A program made the translations under genes and the position numbers. DNA of 64,000 nt from ENR-C20 sp942493145 (GTDB lineage: Bacteria > Bacillota > Clostridia > Acetivibrionales > DTU013), in contig OW818679.1 of assembly GCA_942493145.1 (NCBI GenBank), positions 2,170,001 to 2,234,000 of the forward strand, written 5' to 3'. Below are positions 50,912 to 59,188 of this stretch, one piece after another; position 1 is the first letter of the stretch, and each line of letters begins with the position of its first letter. Below the pieces are notes generated by a model. That model saw nothing but the letters and a program-made list of their open reading frames with translations. It made no database searches and was not told the origin of the DNA.

Positions 50912-53704
50912 CTATCTTTTCTTTAATCCGGCCAGCACCTTTTCAGGACGTGCGGGCAATTCCTTTATCCTCACGCCGCATGCGTTGTTGATTGCATTGA
51001 TGATGGATGCATGGGGAGATGACAACGGCAGCTCGCCAACGCCGGATGCCCCATATGGGCCCTGATTCCTGTCGGTCTCAATATAATGGACCTCCATTTC
51101 ATCAGGTGCATCCTTGATGTATGGAATACCACATTTGAGGAGGCTGTTGTCTTTTTGTGGATCGAGGAAATCTTCAGACAGTGCAAGGCCGATTCCCTGT
51201 ACCATTCCGCCCATCATCTGGCCATCGACGGATAATTTGTTGATTATCTTCCCGCAGTCGCCCACCAGGGTCATCTTTTTGACGCTGGTTTTGCCGGTGG
51301 TTATATCAACTTCAACCTCTGACATTATCATTCCGTACATGTACATCAATATTGGATTACACTGCGAGGTGTCCTCGTCGATCATGGTACAGAATTGCCC
51401 TGAAGCGTAGTTGCCGGTATACTTCAAATCCAGGTTGGCAGCTACCATTTCATCATATGTCCTGTATGTGCCATCTTCCTTTTTCATCGCAGCAATCATT
51501 TTATCGCAGGCATCCTTCATTGCGTTGCCGAAGAAAACCTGCCCTCTGCTACCTGCCGAAACGCCGCCGTCCGGAGCTTTGGCCATATCGTTCATGACAA
51601 GCTTGATCTTGTTGACGGGAACATTCAGCGGTCTCAACGATTCATGCATTATCGTCAGTGTACCCATATCCGAGCCCTGTCCATGGTCCTGCCAGCAATT
51701 GTAAACTGCAACGCCACCATCCGGCAAAAGCTCAACCCATGCCTCGGAGAAATCAGCGAAATCGCCTCCTACGCAATAATGGGCGACGGAAACACCGACT
51801 CCGCATTTCTTTGTATCAGTAGAATTCTCCTTCGCCTTCTTCAGAGCTGCCTGATATTTGGGCCGCAGCCAGTCAATCATCTCGGGAAGGGAGTATGCTT
51901 CCGGTTTTGATCCCGTCGGGGATGTCGATCCCGGTCTGTATACGTTTTTGTATCTGAACTCCAATGGATCCATACCGATCTTTTCAGCCAGTTCATCAAC
52001 AAGGCTTTCGCTTGCAAACAGCGCCTGAGGAGAACCATATGCCCTGAAAGCAGTACCATATGCGTGGTTGGTGCATACCAGCTTTCCATAGCCGCGGATG
52101 TTGTCAATATTGTAGCCGCTGCCGATGAACTGGTTGCCCTTCCATAACACCAGATCACCCCATTCGGAGTATGCTCCGTGGTCAAAAATATGTTCATATT
52201 CCAGTCCGATTATCATTCCGTCCCTGTCTGCGGCCATTTTTGCCGAGATATTGGCCGGTGCGCGTTTACCTGTATAGGTTATGGTCTGCTCCATGTCGAA
52301 TTCAAGGTAAACCGGTCTTCCCGTCGCCATGCAGGCAACACCAAGAAGGGCTTCGCAGGTAGGGCTCAATTTGTAACCAAAGGTTGACCCCATGTTGTTC
52401 TGTACTATCCTCAATTTTTCCTTCTCGATTCCAAGCCCTTCGAAGATCATGTCCCTGTGTATATACAGGCAGATGCTCTTGGAGTGTATTGTAAGCCTTC
52501 CTTCTTCATCTATATAGGCAAAGCCTACATCAGGTTCAAGCACCAGATGGGGCTGCCTGGTGGTATAATAGCTGCCTTCAGCCACATAAGGCGCTGTATC
52601 GAAGATAGGTTTTGTATCCTTGCCTTTTACTGTCGGCAGTTCATAATAAACATTGGGAGTGCCCGGATGTATCTCTATTGCGTCCTCGTCCATCGCCTCG
52701 AATGCATTCATATAGGACGGAAGCTCTTCAATCTGTACCTTAACCTTGGCTGCAGCAGCTTTTGCGTTGTGGGGAGAATCTGCACATACGATTGCAATAG
52801 CATCCCCATACATGAATATTTTCTCGTCGCAGAGGATCGGCCGGTCGAAGCCGTCGCACTTGTTTTTCGGCATTGTCGCCATACCGTTGATCCTGTTTGT
52901 TCCCTTTACATCCCTGTAAGTCAGGATTCGTTCGACTCCAGACATACACTCGGCTTCGGAGGTATCGATTGAAATTATCCTTGCATGGGATACCTTGGCC
53001 TGTACAAGCGCCAGATGAAGTGTGCCTTCTGGCATTTTCAGCCCCAGATCGGCACCATAGTCGTATGTTCCTGTAGCTTTTGCCGCTGCTGAAGGGCGGG
53101 GCGCATAAGAACCCAGTATGCTTTCTCCGTCCTTGAATTCATATATCAGATTATCTGCCTTGATTTCGCCACGAATTACCTTTGCAGCTGCCATGACTGC
53201 ATCCACAAAAGGCTTATAACCGCTACAGCGGCAAACATTCCTGTTCTTTTGGAACCAGTTGCGGACATCCTCCCGGGTCGGATTTGGATTTACATCCAGC
53301 AACCCCTTTGCTGAAACAATGAAACCCGGTGCGCAGAAGCCGCACTGTGCAGCACCGTATTTTATACATGCCAGTTGCAGCGGATGCAGGTTGTTTGGAG
53401 TGCCGATACCTTCAATGGTTACAATTTGTGACCCTTCTGGAACCTTAACCATTTTGACTACACACGACCTTACTACCTTTCCGTCCATGAGAACCGAGCA
53501 AATGCCGCATTGTCCGGCGTTACACCCTACCTTGGTTCCTGTCAGCCCCAGCTGCGTGCGTATTACTTTTGCGAGTGTATCTTCAGGGTTTACTACGATG
53601 CTGACCGGTTGTCCATTCACTATGAAAGATTTCCTCTGCATTCTTACAGCAATATTGCTGCTCTCTGATTTTGCCTCACACTTGCAACTGTTCTCCTGAC
53701 ACAT
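50912..53704 (-). CDS. Molybdopterin-dependent aldehyde oxidoreductase (Mop-type)
   Basis: A 930-residue xanthine-oxidase-family enzyme that oxidises aldehydes to acids. Two 2Fe-2S clusters: Cys61, 66, 69, 81 (GCNAGQCGIC...C) and Cys121, 124, 158, 160 (CGFCAPG, CRCSGY). The molybdenum domains follow with QPHLVLEPDVG, AFRAYGSPQA and the catalytic Glu in ASGVGELPLSSP. There is no FAD domain, as in the Desulfovibrio gigas Mop (907 residues). An N-terminal extension MCQENSCKCEAK adds three Cys. The start is ATG 53704 after AGGAGG. It sits between a MoeA/Mog-like gene and the dicluster protein. The natural aldehyde is unknown; aminobutanal is one candidate because GABA and putrescine genes lie close. 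Confidence 0.95.
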   Translation of the reverse strand: MCQENSCKCEAKSESSNIAVRMQRKSFIVNGQPVSIVVNPEDTLAKVIRTQLGLTGTKVGCNAGQCGICSVLMDGKVVRSCVVKMVKVPEGSQIVTIEGIGTPNNLHPLQLACIKYGAAQCGFCAPGFIVSAKGLLDVNPNPTREDVRNWFQKNRNVCRCSGYKPFVDAVMAAAKVIRGEIKADNLIYEFKDGESILGSYAPRPSAAAKATGTYDYGADLGLKMPEGTLHLALVQAKVSHARIISIDTSEAECMSGVERILTYRDVKGTNRINGMATMPKNKCDGFDRPILCDEKIFMYGDAIAIVCADSPHNAKAAAAKVKVQIEELPSYMNAFEAMDEDAIEIHPGTPNVYYELPTVKGKDTKPIFDTAPYVAEGSYYTTRQPHLVLEPDVGFAYIDEEGRLTIHSKSICLYIHRDMIFEGLGIEKEKLRIVQNNMGSTFGYKLSPTCEALLGVACMATGRPVYLEFDMEQTITYTGKRAPANISAKMAADRDGMIIGLEYEHIFDHGAYSEWGDLVLWKGNQFIGSGYNIDNIRGYGKLVCTNHAYGTAFRAYGSPQALFASESLVDELAEKIGMDPLEFRYKNVYRPGSTSPTGSKPEAYSLPEMIDWLRPKYQAALKKAKENSTDTKKCGVGVSVAHYCVGGDFADFSEAWVELLPDGGVAVYNCWQDHGQGSDMGTLTIMHESLRPLNVPVNKIKLVMNDMAKAPDGGVSAGSRGQVFFGNAMKDACDKMIAAMKKEDGTYRTYDEMVAANLDLKYTGNYASGQFCTMIDEDTSQCNPILMYMYGMIMSEVEVDITTGKTSVKKMTLVGDCGKIINKLSVDGQMMGGMVQGIGLALSEDFLDPQKDNSLLKCGIPYIKDAPDEMEVHYIETDRNQGPYGASGVGELPLSSPHASIINAINNACGVRIKELPARPEKVLAGLKKR

Positions 53705-53784
53705 CCTCAGTACCTCCTATAATAAAATATTTAATAGTCTACAATTAATGTCTCTACAAAAAAATCAATGTCTCAAAATGGCTT

Positions 53785-54807
53785 TTAGCATTTCCCGAAG
53801 CTGCAATCGGGATAAATGCACTTTTCACATTTATTGCACAATCCACCGTAGCCCAGCTTTACCAGTTCCATTTTTGTGATCCTCTCCCCTGTCAGCAGCC
53901 TTGGAAGTACCAAATCAAAAATACTGGTCCTCTCAAACATGACACATCCCGGCAAGCCCATAACAGGTACCTCACCGCAATAAGCCAACATGAACATCGA
54001 ACCTGGCAGCGTCGGTACTCCGTATGTTACTGAGCAATTGCTTACTTTCCTTATTGCGGCCGGAGTGAGATCGTCCGGGTCCACAGACATTCCCCCCGTT
54101 ACAGTTATGGCATCGGCACCTTCTTTAATAAGTGTCCCGATTGCCTCAACAATTTTATCCGTAGAATCCGGCACCAATATCTGCCTTATAACAATACTTC
54201 CGAATTTAGCCAGTTTACTGCGTACAACCGGTCCAAAGCCATCTTTGATGCGATTGTGATATACTTCGTTTCCTGTGGTTACAATTCCAAACTTCATCTG
54301 CGTAAAAGGCTTTACTTCCAGCAGTGGATGTCCGTCACTGCATATTCTCTCAATTTCTTCGATCTTTTCCCGGTCCGTTACCAGTGGAATAATCCTGGTA
54401 CCTGCAACCGCCTTTCCGGCAGTCACATATTGATTGGAATGTAATGTAGCAACAACTATTTCATCTATCTCATTGATTTTGGAGAGTAGTTCAGAATCTA
54501 CTTTCAGAAGGCCGTCAAAGGCAGCGACAAGGTCCACTTTTCCTTCACAGGGTTCTTTAATTGATACCCCACCGCCCGCGGCAGCCTTTGCGAGCCTCAA
54601 TGCCGCATCGTTTTCATGGAGTTTGCCGTCATCCATTTCCCATACAAAAATGTTATCCTTGCCTATCGCAAGTAATTCGGGAATATCCTCCCGACTTATG
54701 ATATGCCCTTTTTTAAATGCCCTCCCTTTAAATTCTCCGGGTATTATCCGGGTAATATCATGGCAGAGCACCATTCCTTCCGCTTCCAAAACTGATACCG
54801 TCTTCAT
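53785..54807 (-). CDS. Molybdopterin-binding (MoeA/Mog-like) protein with C-terminal Cys cluster
   Basis: A 340-residue protein. Residues about 170-310 form the MoCF_biosynth domain: FGIVTTGNEVYHNRI, ADAITVTGGMSVDPDDLTP and PGSMFMLAYCGEVPVMGLPGCVMFERTS. This fold inserts molybdenum or adenylates molybdopterin. The last 17 residues contain five Cys (324, 327, 330, 335, 340: CNKCEKC...C...C), which could bind a 4Fe-4S cluster or zinc and are not found in ordinary MoeA. The N-terminal region lacks a full MoeA domain set. The start is ATG 54807 after AGGAGG. Directly upstream of the aldehyde oxidoreductase gene, so it probably serves that enzyme. Confidence 0.88.
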   Translation of the reverse strand: MKTVSVLEAEGMVLCHDITRIIPGEFKGRAFKKGHIISREDIPELLAIGKDNIFVWEMDDGKLHENDAALRLAKAAAGGGVSIKEPCEGKVDLVAAFDGLLKVDSELLSKINEIDEIVVATLHSNQYVTAGKAVAGTRIIPLVTDREKIEEIERICSDGHPLLEVKPFTQMKFGIVTTGNEVYHNRIKDGFGPVVRSKLAKFGSIVIRQILVPDSTDKIVEAIGTLIKEGADAITVTGGMSVDPDDLTPAAIRKVSNCSVTYGVPTLPGSMFMLAYCGEVPVMGLPGCVMFERTSIFDLVLPRLLTGERITKMELVKLGYGGLCNKCEKCIYPDCSFGKC

Positions 54808-54864
54808 GGCGGCCTCCTGTATATCTATCTGTATCCATTATCCTGCTATAAGTCTTATAACCAT

Positions 54865-54911
54865 AAAAGAGGCTGACCTCAGGCATAACACCTTATGTAA
54901 CAGCCCCTTTG
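54865..54911 (-). terminator. Hairpin terminator between the GABA operon and the molybdenum block
   Basis: On the minus strand CAAAGGGGCTG (54911-54901) pairs with CAGCCTCTTTT (54875-54865) around a loop of about 25 bases and ends in TTTT. It fits a weak intrinsic terminator after the small CxxC protein gene. Confidence 0.65.
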
Positions 54912-54936
54912 CAGTTTACATGGTTTAGTATTTATT

Positions 54937-55056
54937 TCAGCTTTCGAGCGAATCCTCGAGTTTTTTTATATCGCTTTCCACATCACAGTCAGAACACATC
55001 TGGGCAATTCTGTTCTGCTGCTCTTCAGACAAATTACTCTTATCTTGTTTATCCAA
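54937..55056 (-). CDS. 39-residue CxxC protein at the end of the GABA operon
   Basis: A short frame starting at TTG 55056, preceded by a strong GGAGGGAGG about eight bases upstream, and ending at TGA 54937. The peptide is rich in charged residues: MDKQDKSNLSEEQQ, then RIAQMCSDCDVES and a Lys/Glu tail. The only notable motif is CSDC. It follows abfT by 41 bases and precedes a terminator, so it belongs to the GABA operon. I recognise no family. It might bind a metal or act as a small regulator. A good ribosome site and fitting spacing support it as a real gene. Confidence 0.72.
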   Translation of the reverse strand: MDKQDKSNLSEEQQNRIAQMCSDCDVESDIKKLEDSLES

Positions 55057-55097
55057 TTATGAATCCTCCCTCCAGGTGTTATACAGAAGTAAAAAGT

Positions 55098-56399
55098 TTA
55101 GAATTTGGACTGGAACCTCCTCTCCCATTCTTCAGCAAGTGAAGGCCTGAAATCAGGATGTGCTATGTTTATCAATGCCCTGGCCCTGTCTCTAAGCGAT
55201 TTACCTTTCATATATGCAGCACCATACTCGGTCACAATGTAACCCACATCATTCCTGTTGGTGGTAACTGCCGCACCGGTATCCAGCAGTGGCACTATTT
55301 TTGATATCCTTCCGCCATCAGCAGTCGAGGGCATCGCTATGATGGATTTCCCGCCGGTTGCCATGTTTGCCCCTCTGACGAAATCCACCTGTCCTCCAAC
55401 AGCACTGATCTGTTTCAGCCCGATGCTTTCAGAGGCAACCTGTCCCATGAGGTCTACCTGTACACATGAATTTATGGATACCATTTTATTGTTTTGAGCG
55501 ATTACAACCGGATTATTGACATAATCGACTGGTGCCATGTAGAACAGCGGATTATCATTGACATACTCATATAACCTGCTTGTTCCCATCAGAAATGAAA
55601 CGACTATTTTATCTTTGTGAAGTGTCTTCAGCTTATTGGTAACTACTCCTGAATCAATCAATTCAAGAACACCGTCAGATATCATCTCGGAATGAATGCC
55701 GAGGTCCTTTTTGTCCTTCAGGAAAAGGAGAACAGCATCAGGCAGTGAGCCTATGCCGAGTTGGAGGGTTGATCCATCTTCAACAAGCTCTGCACAGTGT
55801 TTTCCTATCTCCCGCTCAATTTCTGTTATCCTGGGCGGTTGAAGTTCAATTATGGGTGCTGATATTTCAACAAAACAATCAATATCTGTAACATGTACAA
55901 AGGTGTCGCCAAGGGTCCTGGGCATCCTGTCATTCACCTGGACGATAACGGTCTTCGCACTTTGCAGTGCAGCCTTGCCGTAATCCACAGATACCCCGAG
56001 ACTTACATATCCGTGTATGTCGGGAGGGCTTACCTGAAGCAGCGCAACATCCACAGGCAGTATGCCGTTTTTAAAAAGACCCGGTATTTCTGAAAAATAG
56101 CATGGGGTATAGTCACCCCTTCCTTCAGATACCGCACTTCTGGCCAATCCGCCGACGAAGAGGGAATTATGTCTGAAATAAGGGGCCATATCAGGCTTGC
56201 AATACTCGCCCTTTCCCATGCATACCATATGTACTATTTCAACGTTCCTGTAGTTTTCCCTGTTCTCCACCAGAGCGTCAATAAGGGCGCTGGGCTCACC
56301 GACTGCATGGCCGAATACCACCCGGTCTCCCGATTTAATCTTTTTGACTGCTTCGACCGCAGTCGTGCATCTTTCCCTGTAATATTCCTGCCAGCCCAT
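55098..56399 (-). CDS. abfT: 4-hydroxybutyrate CoA-transferase
   Basis: A 433-residue class I CoA-transferase fused in one chain. It activates 4-hydroxybutyrate with acetyl-CoA or butyryl-CoA. The catalytic Glu is in GIHSEMISDG; GHAVGEPSALIDALV near the N-terminus and TEYGAAYMKGKSLRDRARALI near the end are typical of the Cat2/AbfT group. Start ATG 56399 has AGAGGTG six bases upstream; a GTG at 56408 overlaps this site and is rejected. The order gabT-abfH-abfD-abfT gives a full GABA route to crotonyl-CoA. Confidence 0.94.
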   Translation of the reverse strand: MGWQEYYRERCTTAVEAVKKIKSGDRVVFGHAVGEPSALIDALVENRENYRNVEIVHMVCMGKGEYCKPDMAPYFRHNSLFVGGLARSAVSEGRGDYTPCYFSEIPGLFKNGILPVDVALLQVSPPDIHGYVSLGVSVDYGKAALQSAKTVIVQVNDRMPRTLGDTFVHVTDIDCFVEISAPIIELQPPRITEIEREIGKHCAELVEDGSTLQLGIGSLPDAVLLFLKDKKDLGIHSEMISDGVLELIDSGVVTNKLKTLHKDKIVVSFLMGTSRLYEYVNDNPLFYMAPVDYVNNPVVIAQNNKMVSINSCVQVDLMGQVASESIGLKQISAVGGQVDFVRGANMATGGKSIIAMPSTADGGRISKIVPLLDTGAAVTTNRNDVGYIVTEYGAAYMKGKSLRDRARALINIAHPDFRPSLAEEWERRFQSKF

Positions 56400-56454
56400 A
56401 TCAAGCACCTCTATACAAATCTTTAGTTATCCTTGTTATCCTTGTGATCTTTAC

Positions 56455-57909
56455 CTATTCCTTGATTCCGGCAATTCTCTTTGCCAGTTCCTTTTTGCCG
56501 GCGATGTCACCCTGCCTGGCTATCATTACCCTTTGTGCCTGTGGAGATCCAGCCCCATGCATCGATTCGGTACGGTAGCCCACGGCCGCCGTTCCCAAAG
56601 TGATGTTTTCGATCAGCCTGAGTACCCTCATGCGGCTTTCGGTGGAAACACCTGCAACGCCTTTGAGGTATTTTTCTACATACGGGCCTATCTTTTCATC
56701 CCTGAAGTCCTTCTCCGAAGGCATGGTGACCATTATTCCGCCTGCTATGTCCTCGGCCAGCCTTGCGATCTCATAAGGCATACGGGTGACATTCTGCTTG
56801 CAGACATTTGCGAGCAGCAGGTCTATTTGGAAGTTTCCTGCTTTTGTCGGATACCCTTCGCAGGAGCATGCTATTCCGCAGCTGTAAAGGGTCTCATTCA
56901 GATGTGTCATCTCAATCAACTTATCTTTAATGTGAGAAGCCTTTGCTGCGCCGTTGTAGTCCGCAACAAGCGCTGCAGCGCCAATAAGTACGTCGCCCAC
57001 TCCAACCTTGCAGCCTCCGTAGCTCTGGCGATGGTATCCCGCAAAACGTTCCACCATCATACCTGCGAATTCCGTCTCACCATTGAGGAATATCCTGTCA
57101 TTGGGCACGAACACATCGTCAAAAATAACCAGAGTTTCGTGACCGCCATAATTCCTGTTTCCTATGTCAATGTCGGCACCTTCCTCAAGCTTCCTGGTAT
57201 CGCAGGATTGGCGTCCGTAAATCATGAAGACGCCTTCAGCATCGGTGGGTACGGCAAAGGATATGGCCCAATCCCTGTCCTCCGGTTTCATTGCCACCGT
57301 AGGCATTACAACAACTTCGTGGGAATTGATCATACCAGTCTGATGGGCTTTGCATCCCCTGACAACCACGCCATCCGGCCTTCTTTCTACGACCCGCAGG
57401 TACATGTCAGGGTCGGGCTGCTGGCTGGGTGACAGGCTTCTGTCTCCTTTTGGATCGGTCATGGCGCCGTCCACTGTCAGGTCATTGTCCTGTACATATG
57501 TCCAATACTTTTTAAAATTCTCGAAATAATCGGTGCCGCATGCCTTGTCGGTTTCATACGTGGTACTGTAGATGGCATTAGCAGCATCCATTCCAACGCA
57601 ACGCTGGAAGCAGGAAGCTGTTTTCTGCCCGAGTAGTCTCTGCATCTTGACCTTTTTTACCAGGTCATCGGTGCTCTGGTGCAGGTGTGCGAATCTGTTG
57701 ACCTTCCTGCCTGTCATTGAGGAGGTTGCGGTCATAAGGTCTTCATGCTCCGGCAGCTGTGCGTATTCATAGGTGGCGGCCACCGAATTCATGGATGGCC
57801 TTATCATCGGATGGTCTACTGGGTTCTCAATAAGCTCTCCGAACATGTATACCTTTAGTTTCAACTTTCTCAGGCTTTCTATGTATTGTTCCCTTGTCAT
57901 CAATGGCAT
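56455..57909 (-). CDS. abfD: 4-hydroxybutyryl-CoA dehydratase/vinylacetyl-CoA isomerase
   Basis: A 484-residue radical enzyme with FAD and one 4Fe-4S cluster; it dehydrates 4-hydroxybutyryl-CoA to crotonyl-CoA. The cluster ligands of the Clostridium aminobutyricum enzyme are matched: Cys100 and Cys104 in SCFQRCVG, and the His and Cys of YHRQSYGGC (about 293 and 300). The protein length and text (DRSLSPSQQPDPDMYLRVVERR) match the family. Start ATG 57909 has AAGGAAGG eight bases upstream; the TTG at 57927 includes the site and is rejected. The enzyme is oxygen-sensitive, consistent with an anaerobe. Confidence 0.97.
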   Translation of the reverse strand: MPLMTREQYIESLRKLKLKVYMFGELIENPVDHPMIRPSMNSVAATYEYAQLPEHEDLMTATSSMTGRKVNRFAHLHQSTDDLVKKVKMQRLLGQKTASCFQRCVGMDAANAIYSTTYETDKACGTDYFENFKKYWTYVQDNDLTVDGAMTDPKGDRSLSPSQQPDPDMYLRVVERRPDGVVVRGCKAHQTGMINSHEVVVMPTVAMKPEDRDWAISFAVPTDAEGVFMIYGRQSCDTRKLEEGADIDIGNRNYGGHETLVIFDDVFVPNDRIFLNGETEFAGMMVERFAGYHRQSYGGCKVGVGDVLIGAAALVADYNGAAKASHIKDKLIEMTHLNETLYSCGIACSCEGYPTKAGNFQIDLLLANVCKQNVTRMPYEIARLAEDIAGGIMVTMPSEKDFRDEKIGPYVEKYLKGVAGVSTESRMRVLRLIENITLGTAAVGYRTESMHGAGSPQAQRVMIARQGDIAGKKELAKRIAGIKE

Positions 57910-58037
57910 AACGATCCTTCCTTTCAAAGCAGGTACCTAAAAGTGATTCTTGTACCGGTATATATATTCGTCGGATGAATTCTTTTTACCTGCTGTTTTA
58001 TGTATTTGGCTGCTGCTTTTATATCAAACATATAGTA

Positions 58038-59156
58038 TTAATAAAGACTCAAAAATATGTTGTATATCACTTCTCTGGAAAAAGGCGTATAGTTGTTGAC
58101 CAACAGCCTCTGCTGCTTTTCAATCACACTGTCGGTGAAAAGTGCTATTTCCTCTTCCTTCATCCCATACTCCCTTAGCTGCTTTTTGGGAAGCAGTTTG
58201 TTGAGCATCTCCTCCAGTGCTGCAAATACATTGGCGCCGGCTTCGGTACCAAGGCCTTTTGCAATTATACCTTTCAGTTGTACCAGCTTCCCTTCAGGCT
58301 TCAGACTTTCATAGTTGACCAGCACCTCAGTAAAGAACTGATAGTTAGCCAGGCCATGAGGTACATGATAAGTGCCGCCAAGAGGATATGAAAGTGCGTG
58401 TACAGCACCAACGCCGGTATTCCCGAAGGCAATGCCCGCATAATTGCTGGCGACAAGGAAATCTTCGATTATCTCCAGCCTGTAATCCTCTCCATTTTCA
58501 ATAAGCTTGTTGTATCCATCCAATATCATGTTGATTGCGCTGACGCTGAAAAGTTCGGTATAGCTGTTGGACTTGGGTGAAATATATGATTCCACCGCAT
58601 GTATCAGGGCATCAACGGAGCTGTATATGAAGAATTTATATGGCAGTCCTTTTACTAGCTCGGGAATGAGGACGGTATGCTCGGCATAGAGTTCATCAGT
58701 GCTGAGTCCCATCTTCGTGTGTTTTTCCTTTATTTCCGCTATGGAAATATTGGTCACTTCACTGCCGGTGCCACAGGTCGTAGGGGCAATAATCAGCTGA
58801 CTGACCTTGTTGAAGGGTATCTTTTTTTCGAACATGTCAATGACCCTGAAAGGTCTCTTGAATATCATCAGCTTGGCAATATCTATAACAGTGCCGCCGC
58901 CTACGGCTATAACCCTGTTATATGGCTTGTCGCCCAGATCTCCGAGGATGCTGTCCATCATTGTATCTGAAGGCTCCCCGTTTCCGTATTTCTCCTGGAA
59001 CAGGAAATCGCATTCAAGCTTCAGATTTTCCATAAACGGCTGGTATATGAATTCGTGGGTAAAAACCAGATCTCCCTTACCGATGGCAAATTCTTTTGCG
59101 AACTCTTCAAAACCGGAAAACTTATGTATTTGGGGTTTAATCATCAGCTGTCTCAT
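58038..59156 (-). CDS. abfH: 4-hydroxybutyrate dehydrogenase (iron-type alcohol dehydrogenase)
   Basis: A 372-residue iron-dependent alcohol dehydrogenase reducing succinate semialdehyde to 4-hydroxybutyrate. NAD binding AVGGGTVIDIAK (about 87-98), PTTCGTGSEVTN, and the metal ligands in SSVDALIHAVESYIS and VHALSYPLGGTYHVPHGLAN are present. Length equals the Clostridium kluyveri enzyme (371). Start ATG 59156 has GAGAGG eight bases upstream; GTG 59165 is rejected. It is followed by a 128-base gap before abfD with no clear promoter. Confidence 0.95.
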   Translation of the reverse strand: MRQLMIKPQIHKFSGFEEFAKEFAIGKGDLVFTHEFIYQPFMENLKLECDFLFQEKYGNGEPSDTMMDSILGDLGDKPYNRVIAVGGGTVIDIAKLMIFKRPFRVIDMFEKKIPFNKVSQLIIAPTTCGTGSEVTNISIAEIKEKHTKMGLSTDELYAEHTVLIPELVKGLPYKFFIYSSVDALIHAVESYISPKSNSYTELFSVSAINMILDGYNKLIENGEDYRLEIIEDFLVASNYAGIAFGNTGVGAVHALSYPLGGTYHVPHGLANYQFFTEVLVNYESLKPEGKLVQLKGIIAKGLGTEAGANVFAALEEMLNKLLPKKQLREYGMKEEEIALFTDSVIEKQQRLLVNNYTPFSREVIYNIFLSLY

Positions 59157-59188
59157 GAAGATCACCTCTCCTTTTTCAAAATTAAATG

